A stretch of 64,000 nt of DNA from Ruminococcus sp. (lineage in GTDB: Bacteria > Bacillota > Clostridia > Oscillospirales > Acutalibacteraceae). The stretch is from the NCBI GenBank assembly GCA_017411835.1, contig JAFQPG010000004.1, positions 1 through 64,000 of the forward strand. Direction: 5' to 3'. Both the position numbers and the translations under genes were made by a program. The notes below the pieces were generated by a model, which worked only from the letters and a program-made list of their open reading frames with translations, did no database searches and was not told where the DNA came from. Positions 8,919 through 17,759 of the stretch are shown here, in pieces. Each line of letters begins with the position of its first letter. The stretch's first letter is position 1.

Positions 8919-10136
8919 TCAGCGAATACCGTATTTTTCAATTACGTAGTCCATATCCTTGTCGCCACGACCTGAAAGGTTGACTAAAATCGAGCCTTTG
9001 CCCATTTTCTTTGCAAGCTTCATTGCGTAAGCAATCGCGTGTGCACTTTCAATAGCAGGAATGATACCCTCTAAACGAGAGAGCTCAAAGAATGCATTAA
9101 TTGTATCGTCGTCGCCGATTACGTCGTAGTTAACTCTGCCGAGTTCGTGCAAGAATGCGTGCTCAGGACCGGAAGAAGGATAATCAAGACCTGATGCTAC
9201 GGAGTAAACAGGAGCAGGCTCGCCGTTTTCGTCCTTGAGCATAATCGAGTTAAAGCCGTGCATAACGCCCTCTTCGCCATACTGCAGAGATGCCGCGTGG
9301 TCGCCAAGCTTTGTGCCACGACCGAGAGGCTCGATGCCGTAAATATCAACAGGGTCATTTAAAAAGCCTGCGAAAAAGCCTGCCGCGTTTGAGCCACCGC
9401 CAAGACAAGCAACGATAGCATCAGGAAGCTCGCCTGTCATTTTTGTGAACTGGTCACGTGCTTCGATACCAACAACACTCTGGAAATCTCTTACCATCAT
9501 CGGGAATGGGTGAGGACCAACAACAGAGCCGATGCAGTAGATAGCATCTTCGTATTCCTTGCAATATGCATCAAAAGCCGCGTCGACAGCCTCTTTTAAA
9601 GTCTGCAAGCCGTGAGTAACCTCAACAACATTTGCGCCTAAAATCTTCATTCGTGCAACGTTAGGAGCCTGCTTTTTGATGTCGACAGCACCCATATAGA
9701 TATCGCACTCAAGACCAAAGTAAGCCGCCGCAGTAGCAAGCGCAACGCCGTGCTGACCGGCGCCTGTTTCAGCGATAACCTTCTTTTTGCCCATATATTT
9801 TGCAAGTAAAGCCTCGCCCATACAGTGGTTTAATTTATGCGCGCCTGTGTGGTTTAAGTCCTCACGCTTAGCATAAATCTGCACGTTGCCGAGCTTGTTT
9901 GACAAACGCTCGAGATGAGAAATCGGAGTAGGACGACCCTGAAACTCTCTTCTGATGCGTCTTAACTCGTCGATAAATTTACGGGATTTGCAGATAGTAA
10001 AGTACGCCTCGGTAATCTGCTCCATTGCCTTTTGAAGCTCAGGTGAAACGTAAGAACCGCCGTATTTTCCAAAATAGCCCTGCTCATTTGGATAATTTTT
10101 TAAATAAGTGTTGAAATCAATATTATTAAATACCAT
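8919..10136 (-). CDS. trpB: Tryptophan synthase beta chain
   Basis: This 405-residue PLP enzyme condenses indole with L-serine to give tryptophan. The PLP lysine lies in HTGAHKLN, the substrate loop in AETGAGQHG, and the phosphate-binding loop in GGGSNAAG; length and termini match classical TrpB (TrpB1). No trpA or other trp biosynthetic gene is in the window, so the enzyme may act on scavenged or exogenous indole, or pair with a distant TrpA. It lies 17 bases after the ECF S-component gene and shares the T-box leader, so it should be induced when charged tRNA-Trp is scarce. CGGAGG precedes the ATG. Confidence 0.96.
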   Translation of the reverse strand: MVFNNIDFNTYLKNYPNEQGYFGKYGGSYVSPELQKAMEQITEAYFTICKSRKFIDELRRIRREFQGRPTPISHLERLSNKLGNVQIYAKREDLNHTGAHKLNHCMGEALLAKYMGKKKVIAETGAGQHGVALATAAAYFGLECDIYMGAVDIKKQAPNVARMKILGANVVEVTHGLQTLKEAVDAAFDAYCKEYEDAIYCIGSVVGPHPFPMMVRDFQSVVGIEARDQFTKMTGELPDAIVACLGGGSNAAGFFAGFLNDPVDIYGIEPLGRGTKLGDHAASLQYGEEGVMHGFNSIMLKDENGEPAPVYSVASGLDYPSSGPEHAFLHELGRVNYDVIGDDDTINAFFELSRLEGIIPAIESAHAIAYAMKLAKKMGKGSILVNLSGRGDKDMDYVIEKYGIR

Positions 10137-10153
10137 AATGTACCTCCGATATA

Positions 10154-10657
10154 TCAGTTAAGTTTGATTTTACTTTTTTCAAAAACTCTGACAAGTATTA
10201 TGCTAAGTATGATTCCCGCAACACCCTGCACAGCATTTGGTAGTATGTTTACTGCTGATGGCACAAAACCATACAGGAATCCTTCGAATACAAAATATCC
10301 GGCTACCATAAACACTTCTGCGACCACTGCCGCTATAATTTTTGACGGCAAATCTTTGAGATTTTTGCTTAACAGCTTAACGCCGAAATATGCAATAAGT
10401 GCCATAACACCCTTTATGATAAAGGTTGCAGGAGCATACAGCACATAGCCTGAAAAGATATCAGCAAGTGCTGAACCAATAGCAGCCGCTAAAAAGCCAT
10501 AAGGCATTGGCAATAAAAAGCCACTGAGCAAGACAATGCCGTCGCCTAAATTTATATAACCTTTTAAAGGTGATGGTATGCGTATGAGCATAGTAGCTAC
10601 ACAAACAAGTGCGGCAAGTAAAGATGCCATAACTACTCTTTGGGTTGTGTTTTTCAT
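10154..10657 (-). CDS. ECF transporter S component, probably for tryptophan or a precursor
   Basis: This 167-residue integral membrane protein has about five or six hydrophobic helices. It has the look of ECF S components: an Ala-rich start, [15 protein letters not shown] and [22 protein letters not shown] components bind a substrate and dock onto a shared EcfT/EcfA energy module, which is not in the window. Placement between a T-box with a tryptophan specifier codon and trpB argues for tryptophan, indole or a related precursor as substrate. That assignment is inference from regulation. TTTGGAGG precedes the ATG at 10657. Confidence 0.85.
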   Translation of the reverse strand: MKNTTQRVVMASLLAALVCVATMLIRIPSPLKGYINLGDGIVLLSGFLLPMPYGFLAAAIGSALADIFSGYVLYAPATFIIKGVMALIAYFGVKLLSKNLKDLPSKIIAAVVAEVFMVAGYFVFEGFLYGFVPSAVNILPNAVQGVAGIILSIILVRVFEKSKIKLN

Positions 10658-10669
10658 TATGCGCCTCCA

Positions 10670-10954
10670 AAAAAATAACGTCCTTGCAGAGCATAAGCTC
10701 TGTCAAGGACGAATAAGTCATATCCGCGGTGCCACCTTGATTCACGAAAGTCGTGCGCCTTATAGGGTACTGACATACCCCGTGCAACTGACGTATGCAC
10801 ACACGTTGCAGAATACTCTGCGACAAAAAGTCGCATTTGACTGCACCCTCAGCGGTCCATTTGACAACCTGTATCTTACCGTAATTCCAGCACCTACGGC
10901 TCTCTGTAAAGTCATTTGCTGTCTTTATCTCCGCGTCAACGGTTTAAAAAGTAT
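10670..10954 (-). promoter_or_regulatory. T-box riboswitch leader, tryptophan specifier (TGG)
   Basis: The leader carries the conserved T-box AAGGTGGCACCGCGGA (10723-10738 on the plus strand). A distal stem I hairpin has arms CCGTA/TACGG, and the expected context AAATGGACCGCTGAGG surrounds the specifier. The best-aligned specifier codon is TGG at 10857-10859. The leader ends with a strong terminator hairpin (10679-10711, CGTCCTTG/CAAGGACG arms) and a T-run before the S-component ATG. Uncharged tRNA-Trp should stabilise the antiterminator and switch on transport and trpB. Confidence 0.93.
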
Positions 10955-10960
10955 GGGTGT

Positions 10961-10989
10961 ATTATAGCACTATGAATTATGGGTGTCAA
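10961..10989 (-). promoter_or_regulatory. Perfect consensus promoter of the T-box operon
   Basis: Minus-strand TTGACA, 17 bases, TATAAT matches the consensus exactly. The promoter overlaps the last codons of the upstream gene ending at 10970, so the two transcription units are nested. Confidence 0.85.
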
Positions 10990-11761
10990 GTAATTTGTCC
11001 CACTTAAGCGCCTTTACATAATTAGGTGATAAATAAACCATCTCCTTGACAACGCTTGATTTTAGATCTACACCTTCTTCTTCAATATGATCATACGAGT
11101 TTTGACCGTATTTCTTGACAAATATTCTAAATTCCCTTTGATAGCTAAATTTGTTATCTTTGGTGAAAATCAATTTATTAAATTGTTGCTTTTGATAATA
11201 TCTAATTCTTTTTTCATAAGTATAATCTTCATAAGTAACCCTATCAAAATATACTTCATATCCTATTTTAGTCATATGTCGATAAAACATCTCTATAAAA
11301 CTTTGTGCTTCGTAAACACTTATGTATGTATATTTATCAGTATACATATTGAGAAAATGATAAAAATTATCCTTATAATCATATTTATCGTTAAATATGA
11401 TTTGATTATCAGAAAACTCAACAAATATCTTCGGTATTAAAGTAAAACAACTAATATATCCACATATAGACATTTCAAATTTCACTGTATCGATGACAAT
11501 AGTCTGGTCACTATTCGATGGTTCTATAGCAAGTTGTATTGCTTCTTTAAAAGTTAAATTATCTTTTGATAATATCAACTTTCCCCAATCAACCTGTTTA
11601 ATAATTCCACCCTCGAAATCACGCTGAAAATTATCTTCCAGATTATGATAATATTGTAAACACTTCATATAAACTTTATTGCCAGTGTTTAATTCCTCTC
11701 TGTGCTTTTCCTCTGAAAAGCATTTTAATAAGTAGTAGTTCTGTAAATTTGAAAAGTCCAT
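10970..11761 (-). CDS. Unknown protein partnered with the type IIL restriction enzyme
   Basis: This 263-residue soluble protein has no signal peptide or membrane helix and is rich in Tyr, Phe and Lys. The opening YYLLKCFSEE...VYMKCLQYYHN and the late QREFRIFVKKYG faintly resemble DUF2971-type proteins, but I cannot confirm a family. It begins 21 bases after the restriction-modification gene and is clearly in the same transcript, so a defence-related role is likely by association. Base composition is more AT-rich than in neighbouring housekeeping genes, consistent with horizontal acquisition. Its C-terminal codons contain the promoter of the T-box operon. Confidence 0.75.
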   Translation of the reverse strand: MDFSNLQNYYLLKCFSEEKHREELNTGNKVYMKCLQYYHNLEDNFQRDFEGGIIKQVDWGKLILSKDNLTFKEAIQLAIEPSNSDQTIVIDTVKFEMSICGYISCFTLIPKIFVEFSDNQIIFNDKYDYKDNFYHFLNMYTDKYTYISVYEAQSFIEMFYRHMTKIGYEVYFDRVTYEDYTYEKRIRYYQKQQFNKLIFTKDNKFSYQREFRIFVKKYGQNSYDHIEEEGVDLKSSVVKEMVYLSPNYVKALKWDKLLDTHNS

Positions 11762-11782
11762 ATAAACGTAACTCTTTCTAAC

Positions 11783-14551
11783 CTATTTCGTAAGTTCTTG
11801 ATACATTTTCATTAGCTCTGCTACGCAGGTGCTTTCGGTCATAGTTTTTACATCAAAGCCATAGGCGCGCATAACGGCACGATCATTTTCCTGATGTGCT
11901 TTTCTAAGCTCCACAGGCATGGTCAGCTCGTCGTAAAGGTCAGCAAGCGAGCAATCAGGATAGAGTGCTCGAGCGTCTAGTATCGCCTGTGCAGTCTGCT
12001 CGATTTTTTGTTTTTGCTCGTCTGTCGGACTAGGCCAAGGAAAGTTGTTGTAGACTATTCTAGCTGAATAATTATATCTTGTTTCCAATCTACCACAAAC
12101 TGTTCGCATCCAAGCCATATGAACATTTGAAATTAACACTCCAAAATCATACAAAGTGGCATCTGGTAATACCAAAAGGTGATTACTAGCTATAATTTCT
12201 TTTGACATATATCCCATTGGTATATATCTTCGTCTTTCTGATGAAGTTATAGGTATAGCTAAATAATTACTTTCAGGCTGTCTGATTTCAGCAAACAACA
12301 TAGGTGTATTTGCAGCTGCAACCGTCTCTTTCCTGTTGCTATTCAATCTCCAAGTTCTTACATTTTCAACTTTTCGAGTTAGTATTCTACTGTTTCTAAT
12401 AATTCTAGGGTCAGCATTTTTTAGCCATATACAATAACGTTTTTTGCCATTTATAAATTCTTCTGAACCTATAAAAAGTTTTAAATACACACTTAATTCA
12501 GGCTCTTTTTCGAGAATTTCCTTGTACTCCTGGGCGCTTATTGTATAGTTACCATCATCTAGAGCAAAGCTACCATATACTAATGACGAACAATTACTAA
12601 TAGGTTTACTTCTATTCTCAATAAATATATCATCCATATCCAAAAGATATGGATGGATATTAGATACATTTTGCACTCTATTATCGCTGTAGAATAGTTT
12701 TCTCTCTATTTGCTTTGTTTTTGATGCACTAAAACCTATAATAACACAGTGAACATGTGCTTTATTATTAGCCTCACTGTCCCAACGAAAATTTTGATAA
12801 GCAAAGCTAATTTTTATAGTGAACTTTTCATAAAGTGTTTTCCAAAAAAGAGGTATATGTTCGCCTTGCACAATACTACTAGTAGCAACAAATGCAACAC
12901 AAATGTCAGTTTCCTGTATAAATTCTATTGCTTTGCGGTACCAACCTGTAACATAATCTAAATTACCAACACCTTTTTGTTTTAAACCAAAAATGTTTTT
13001 CATGTCATCTTTTTGTGATTTAGATTGGTACTTTTTACCCACAAACGGTGGGTTACCCATAATGTAGTTGAGCTTGGTTTTATCTACAATTTCTTCCCAG
13101 TTTAAACGCAGGGCGTTGCCCTCGACAATGTACGCGTTAGACTTAAGCGGTAAAAAGTCGAGGTCTTTATGGATAATTTCTTCGGTTTCTTTCATCATCT
13201 GGGACTCTGCTATCCACAGCGCTGTTTTTGCAACAGTTACAGCAAAGTCGTTAATCTCGATACCGTAAAACTGGTCGATAGTCACCTTGATTGTATCGCC
13301 CATATCGAGTAGCATCTGGTCGCCCTCGATCGCTTTTATCGCTTCGTTTTCGAGTCGACGAAGAGATATATAAGTTTCTGTAAGGAAATTGCCTGATCCA
13401 CACGCAGGGTCGAAAAAGGTGAGTTGTGACAGCTTGTCTATAAACGCATTTAGTTTATCGACTCTTGTTTTGGTCACCTTAATTGCTTTGATTTTTTCGA
13501 GCTCGCTTTTTAAATCGTCTAAGAAAAGAGGATCAATAACCTTGTGGATATTTTCGAGTGAGGTATAGTGCATACCACCCGAGCGTCTAGTTTCAGGGTT
13601 AAGTGTACTCTCGAACACCGCACCAAAAATAGTAGGCGAAATATCCGACCAGTCAAAATCAGCAGAAGCTTTATTGAGTAATATATCGCGAATGTTGTCG
13701 TTAAACTGCGGAATGATAATATCGTCATCTTTGAAAAGTCCGCCATTGACGTACGGGAATGACAGCAGTCTCTCATCTTCGTACTCATCGCGGTCCTCTA
13801 ACTTTGTGTCGAGCATCTTAAACAGCTCGATTAATGCTTTACGCATATCTTTGGCTGAAAAAGCGGAAAGATAATTGTAAAATTTATTGTGACCGCCAAA
13901 CACCCCTGCGTCCTCTGCATACAAGCAGAATACAAGACGAACACAAAGCATATTTAAACTCTTTAGAGTTTCTTCGTCTTCTTTGTTGTGATACTGCTTT
14001 AAAATCTCGTCGTAGAGTATACCAACAAGGCGACCTGCTTTGATAGAAACTTCCATTTCACGTTTGATATTTTCGTCGCCTGTATCCACTAAAAACATAA
14101 GACGGTAGTATTCTTTAGGTAAGTCTTTAAGCAAAATCTGTTCAGGTTCGCTGTTTACCTTTTCCATATCGTAAACGAGAAATTCTTCGAAATTGCAGGT
14201 TACTATCCAGCGTGGTCGCTGAGAATATGGTAAAGCTGCAGAATAACGCTGTGCCTGCTGAAACGGGGTGAGTAGCGAGCCGTCCGACTGACGTATAGGC
14301 TTTCTTAAATCTTTGCCTTTACCTTTTTGCTCTATAAGCACGTGGGTTGACGGAATGTAGCCGTCGATAAAGCTTTGGTGATCAAGACGCACCTGCTCCT
14401 CAAACACTATAAACTGTTCAGGGGAAGTAACGCCTAAAACGTCTCTAAGCAATGATATCCAAAACGGCTGGGACTGACCCTTCTCGTAGCCTCTGTCTTT
14501 CCAGTATTGTGAAAACTCTTTCGCTTTAATTCTATGCTCGTTATCTGTCAT
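11783..14551 (-). CDS. Type IIL (MmeI-like) restriction-modification enzyme
   Basis: This 922-residue single-chain enzyme matches the MmeI-like plan: N-terminal nuclease, helical spacer, gamma-class adenine methyltransferase, target-recognition and C-terminal domain. Near residue 75 a D...EQK (VLIEQKGKGKDLRK) fits a PD-(D/E)xK nuclease core. Methyltransferase motif I is FFDPACGSGNFL at about 383 and motif IV is NPPF at about 500. Such proteins methylate one strand of their site and cut unmodified invading DNA some 20 bases away. The ATG at 14551 is preferred to 14557 because AGGAG lies 7 bases ahead of it. The recognition half (about 620-800) is AT-richer than the rest, as expected for an exchangeable TRD. 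Confidence 0.9.
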   Translation of the reverse strand: MTDNEHRIKAKEFSQYWKDRGYEKGQSQPFWISLLRDVLGVTSPEQFIVFEEQVRLDHQSFIDGYIPSTHVLIEQKGKGKDLRKPIRQSDGSLLTPFQQAQRYSAALPYSQRPRWIVTCNFEEFLVYDMEKVNSEPEQILLKDLPKEYYRLMFLVDTGDENIKREMEVSIKAGRLVGILYDEILKQYHNKEDEETLKSLNMLCVRLVFCLYAEDAGVFGGHNKFYNYLSAFSAKDMRKALIELFKMLDTKLEDRDEYEDERLLSFPYVNGGLFKDDDIIIPQFNDNIRDILLNKASADFDWSDISPTIFGAVFESTLNPETRRSGGMHYTSLENIHKVIDPLFLDDLKSELEKIKAIKVTKTRVDKLNAFIDKLSQLTFFDPACGSGNFLTETYISLRRLENEAIKAIEGDQMLLDMGDTIKVTIDQFYGIEINDFAVTVAKTALWIAESQMMKETEEIIHKDLDFLPLKSNAYIVEGNALRLNWEEIVDKTKLNYIMGNPPFVGKKYQSKSQKDDMKNIFGLKQKGVGNLDYVTGWYRKAIEFIQETDICVAFVATSSIVQGEHIPLFWKTLYEKFTIKISFAYQNFRWDSEANNKAHVHCVIIGFSASKTKQIERKLFYSDNRVQNVSNIHPYLLDMDDIFIENRSKPISNCSSLVYGSFALDDGNYTISAQEYKEILEKEPELSVYLKLFIGSEEFINGKKRYCIWLKNADPRIIRNSRILTRKVENVRTWRLNSNRKETVAAANTPMLFAEIRQPESNYLAIPITSSERRRYIPMGYMSKEIIASNHLLVLPDATLYDFGVLISNVHMAWMRTVCGRLETRYNYSARIVYNNFPWPSPTDEQKQKIEQTAQAILDARALYPDCSLADLYDELTMPVELRKAHQENDRAVMRAYGFDVKTMTESTCVAELMKMYQELTK

Positions 14552-14579
14552 AGCCATACTCCTAAAATATATTGATTAT

Positions 14580-14608
14580 ATTATAAACTTGCTTTAAAAA
14601 TATTGCAA
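14580..14608 (-). promoter_or_regulatory. Promoter of the restriction-modification operon
   Basis: Minus-strand TTGCAA, 17 bases, TATAAT lies directly upstream of the enzyme gene. Confidence 0.65.
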
Positions 14609-14614
14609 TATATA

Positions 14615-14644
14615 TTGAAAAACGCACGTGGGGTGCACGTGCGT
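14615..14644 (-). terminator. Terminator after the EF-hand small gene
   Basis: A 9-bp stem ACGCACGTG/CACGTGCGT is followed on the minus strand by TTTTTC. It separates the small gene at 14728 from the restriction operon. Confidence 0.8.
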
Positions 14645-14727
14645 TCTCCAAAAAAACAAAGCAAAAATGAAAGGAATAAAAACAAAAATGAAAATTAAAA
14701 CACTAAACATTTATAAGGCGGGCTGTA

Positions 14728-14871
14728 CTAAAAATCGTCTTCGTCTTCAGATAGATGTTCATTGTCTTCCATCATACCCATAATGAACGAAAATTCCGCC
14801 GACTCTTCAAGCGCGTCAAGCTCGCCGTTGTTATCAAAATCAAAAAATCCGTCGAAATTGTCAAACATCAT
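14728..14871 (-). CDS. 47-residue acidic protein with one EF-hand loop
   Basis: A short reading frame starts at tandem ATG codons (14871) and ends in TAG. It encodes a very acidic peptide with no signal sequence. Residues 11-22 read DFDNNGELDALE, an ideal 12-residue EF-hand loop (D1, D3, N5, G6, hydrophobic 8, D9, E12). The peptide ends in an Asp/Glu-rich tail. It has its own terminator about 85 bases downstream. Upstream, AAAGGG lies at ribosome-site distance. Calcium binding is predicted from the loop; no function is known to me. A single EF-hand would probably need to dimerise or partner another protein. Confidence 0.65.
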   Translation of the reverse strand: MMFDNFDGFFDFDNNGELDALEESAEFSFIMGMMEDNEHLSEDEDDF

Positions 14872-14967
14872 TTGCACGCCCTTTCTTTATCGTAACTATA
14901 TGTTACCACGTCTAGTGTCCAATAAAACGGACTTTGCTTGCTGTGTTTACGGCGTTTTTATAAATTT

Positions 14968-16680
14968 TCAATGTTTTTCAGAGCGTTTATCAATATCGTT
15001 TTTTATGCGCTCGAAAGTCACACCGTATTTAAGCGCAATGTCCTTTGCGTAGCTCATACCCTGTGGCTGAGCTATAAAAACCTTAAACGAACGCTTGCCG
15101 TTTTCGACACCTGTTACCATACTTTCGACAACCGAGTAGCCGTCTACAGACGAATTAACCTCGTCTAAATTGCGTGCAAGCTCGTGCATATGGGTATTGA
15201 ACACCGAACGTACACCTAAATATCTCATAGATTTGACTACGTCCTTTGCAATATACAAGCCCTCTGAAACATTAGTAGTAGCTAAACTCTCGTTGAGCAG
15301 AATTAGACTGTGCTTTGTTGCAACGTTGAAAATCTCTGACAGGCGCTTGCTCTCTTCGCCGAGTCTGCCTAAATCCACGGTGTCATTTTCGTCAGCAGGA
15401 AAATGCGTGAATATATTGTCGGCAGGCGAAAACTCCATTTGAGATGCAGGAACATATATGCCGTTTTGTGCAAGTAAAAAAGCTAGTCCGAGTGCCTGTG
15501 TAATTGTCGTCTTACCGCCACGGTTTGGTCCTGTAAGAATGTATATGCGGGCATTATCGCTAAAACAAAAATCGTTTGTAACAATCTCTTTTGCGCTGTT
15601 TTCATCTGCATTTATACCGAGTTTGATATTATACAGCTCTTTTATGTCACAGGTGCGCTCTTCTTTGCTTATTACTTTTGCTTTACAAAGTGGCATACCT
15701 TTTGCCTTTAACTTGTCACACAGTTGTGCAAAACGAATGTAGAAAATAATCTCGGGCATAAGCTCAACAAACGAGTACCCGCTTACATTCGTATATTTGC
15801 TTAAAATCGATTTAATATTATTGACTGTACGCTTTAAAATATCGGTAACTACATTAGCGAGTGCGTTTGACAACGGGTCTGCCCCTGTAAGCGAAGAATT
15901 TTGAATCTGGTTTAAATCCTGCTGTGCGCCTGTGACGGTCTTGCCGATGCCAAACGATGCGGTAGTAGGATTAGATGGATGATAAGAGGTAAATCCCGAA
16001 ACGTCGGTGCCCGAGTTTATCTCGCTTTGATTGCTTGTAAAATTCAAAAATCGTTTAAGCAATCCGCTATCGGTAAAAGGTTTATCGTTCAATGAAATGA
16101 CTCCGACAGTTTTCGGCTTTAGCATATTATCAAAATTTACACCCAGTGTGATGCTCTTTAAGTTTCGTGCTTTAGCAAGCGTTTCGTTAATATCCTCTTT
16201 TAAAACAGGAAATCCGCTTGAGTTATATATTTCTTGCACATTTTCTTTTAGTCTTAGTAAACCTTCTGACTTTATATCGAGTTGCTCTAAGGTGTTTTTG
16301 ATGCTCGTGATGCAATCGACATATCCGTCAAGCTCGCGCAGACGGTTGACAAGTTGCCAGATGGACGACGACTCCGTGTCCTTTTGAAAACGCTCAATCT
16401 CTCTTAAATCTTTGAGCTTTTCAAGAAGTGCCGTAAGGTCGCTGCGAAGCCTTGGAAAATTCAAAAAATCTTCGAAAACATCGCACCTGTATCGGATAGT
16501 TTCTTCGTCGTCAGTAACCTTTACAAGCAACTGCTTAATGCTGTTTAGTTCATACGCATCGTCAGTAAGTGCCGCGCATAAAAAATCGATAGACAGGTCG
16601 TTTATCGCTTCCTTATTTAGATTGTTGCAGACGACGTCTTTTCCCTGAGGAAAAAGCAGGCTGAATTTTTTAAGCTTCAT
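14968..16680 (-). CDS. MutS-related ATPase lacking the mismatch-recognition domain
   Basis: This 570-residue protein has helical core/lever regions followed by a MutS domain V ATPase. The Walker A is GPNRGGKTT at about residue 382, and the Walker B region is HSLILLNESLATT at about 460, with Asn in place of the usual Asp. The switch histidine is in NTHMHELA. The N-terminal mismatch-binding domain of true MutS is absent, so this belongs to the MutS-like side families of Firmicutes, distinct also from MutS2 since no Smr domain is seen. Its role is not established; DNA-structure processing is likely. It is transcribed alone with respect to known repair genes. Confidence 0.85.
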   Translation of the reverse strand: MKLKKFSLLFPQGKDVVCNNLNKEAINDLSIDFLCAALTDDAYELNSIKQLLVKVTDDEETIRYRCDVFEDFLNFPRLRSDLTALLEKLKDLREIERFQKDTESSSIWQLVNRLRELDGYVDCITSIKNTLEQLDIKSEGLLRLKENVQEIYNSSGFPVLKEDINETLAKARNLKSITLGVNFDNMLKPKTVGVISLNDKPFTDSGLLKRFLNFTSNQSEINSGTDVSGFTSYHPSNPTTASFGIGKTVTGAQQDLNQIQNSSLTGADPLSNALANVVTDILKRTVNNIKSILSKYTNVSGYSFVELMPEIIFYIRFAQLCDKLKAKGMPLCKAKVISKEERTCDIKELYNIKLGINADENSAKEIVTNDFCFSDNARIYILTGPNRGGKTTITQALGLAFLLAQNGIYVPASQMEFSPADNIFTHFPADENDTVDLGRLGEESKRLSEIFNVATKHSLILLNESLATTNVSEGLYIAKDVVKSMRYLGVRSVFNTHMHELARNLDEVNSSVDGYSVVESMVTGVENGKRSFKVFIAQPQGMSYAKDIALKYGVTFERIKNDIDKRSEKH

Positions 16681-16810
16681 ATAATCACGCTTTCGTTGTT
16701 TTATGAATATATTTTAGCACATCAGATAAGGCAATACAATTATAAATTGGGTCGCTAACTACGGACTTAGTCTTGATTTTGCGAGGTTTTCGGTGCACAT
16801 CGCTTAACAC

Positions 16811-16960
16811 AAAACAAAAAGCACTAAGCCCATAAGAGCTTAGTGCTTTTGTTTTTGTTAGGATAAAATCCAAAAAATGAGGGGTACAATGTTAGGCTTT
16901 CGCCTACATTGAGGAGGGTAGAACAATACAAAATCAAGTTGCGGTCCTTAACTTTGTACA
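16811..16960 (-). ncRNA. Candidate small RNA with C-rich anti-SD stretch and strong terminator
   Basis: The 390-base gap between MutS-like and mntP has no convincing gene. On the minus strand, TATAAT lies at 16966-16971 (the -35 is weak, TTCACA with a 19-base spacer). A short hairpin with arms AATGTAGGC/GCCTAACATT follows, flanked by C-rich single-stranded stretches ACCCTCCTC and ACCCCTC. A 13-bp terminator stem AAAAGCACTAAGC/GCTTAGTGCTTTT (16817-16850) with a T-run closes it. C-rich unpaired motifs complementary to ribosome-binding sites are common in Gram-positive regulatory RNAs. It remains a prediction without expression data. Confidence 0.4.
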
Positions 16961-17070
16961 ACTATATTATAACGCGTTAATTTTAAAATATGTGAATTAC
17001 CTGTGAACTGAAATTGAACTTTTTTCATATATTTTGTGAATGTTATAAAAGATGCTGTCGCATTAGCGTA

Positions 17071-17658
17071 TTAAATAAAAACTCCCGTCACAAATATCTC
17101 TATACCTATAAGCAAAAGTATAACACCGCCGAAAATTGACGCCTTGCTCGAAATCTTGGTGCCGAATTTTCTGCCGATGAGCAGTCCGCTTATACAAATT
17201 ATAAAGGTAACCAATGCAATAATCAGCGCACATACAAGTGCGTGCAGAAAATCATAGTCTGATATAGTAAAGCCGACCGACAGCGCATCAATCGAGGTCG
17301 CAATCCCTTGCAAAAGCAGTGCGGCAAAGCCTACCTTCTGCGCTGTTTCTTCTTCGTCCTTGTGTTTAAGCGCTCCATATATCATTGAAATACCGATATA
17401 AGAGAGTAAAAGCAAGGCTATCCAAGGGATAAATTTTTCAAATGCTTTAAACTGCTCGACGACGGTATGCACACATACCCAGCCGATAAGCGGCATAGCC
17501 GCTTGAAAAAATGCAAAAACAAACGCAATCAGACACATTTTTTTACGTCGCATTTTAGGCTCGTTCAGTCCGTTTGCAAGCGATACGGAAAACGCATCCA
17601 TCGCAAGCCCTACACCGAGCAAAACACTATTAAAAAAGAACATAAAATTATAGCTCAT
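17071..17658 (-). CDS. mntP: MntP-family manganese efflux pump
   Basis: This 195-residue membrane protein has six predicted helices in two repeated halves. Each half carries a conserved Asp motif: GLAMDAFSVSLANG near the start and ATSIDALSVGFT in the middle, as in YebN/MntP proteins. It exports Mn2+ to prevent toxicity. The ATG at 17658 is selected because AAGGTGG lies 8 bases ahead; the longer in-frame start at 17685 would cover that site. In several bacteria mntP is governed by a Mn2+ (yybP-ykoY) riboswitch, but none is visible in the short leader here. Confidence 0.92.
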   Translation of the reverse strand: MSYNFMFFFNSVLLGVGLAMDAFSVSLANGLNEPKMRRKKMCLIAFVFAFFQAAMPLIGWVCVHTVVEQFKAFEKFIPWIALLLLSYIGISMIYGALKHKDEEETAQKVGFAALLLQGIATSIDALSVGFTISDYDFLHALVCALIIALVTFIICISGLLIGRKFGTKISSKASIFGGVILLLIGIEIFVTGVFI

Positions 17659-17726
17659 TAAAATTCCACCTTGTTTTGTTCTCACTATATTAGCACATTT
17701 TTTGTGTTAAGTAAATCATAATAACA

Positions 17727-17755
17727 TAAAAAACAGGCTACAAAATGTAGCCTGC
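17727..17755 (-). terminator. Terminator of the DUF554 gene
   Basis: Perfect 9-bp stem CAGGCTACA/TGTAGCCTG followed on the minus strand by TTTTTTA, right after the stop codon at 17760. Confidence 0.88.
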
Positions 17756-17759
17756 AAAT

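Noticed and set aside
10461-10967. Open frames on both strands in the trp leader
   Set aside because: They lie over a clear T-box riboswitch, have no ribosome site, and read as cysteine/arginine-rich noise.
16685-16873. 62-codon minus-strand frame
   Set aside because: It overlies the candidate small RNA terminator and lacks a ribosome site.
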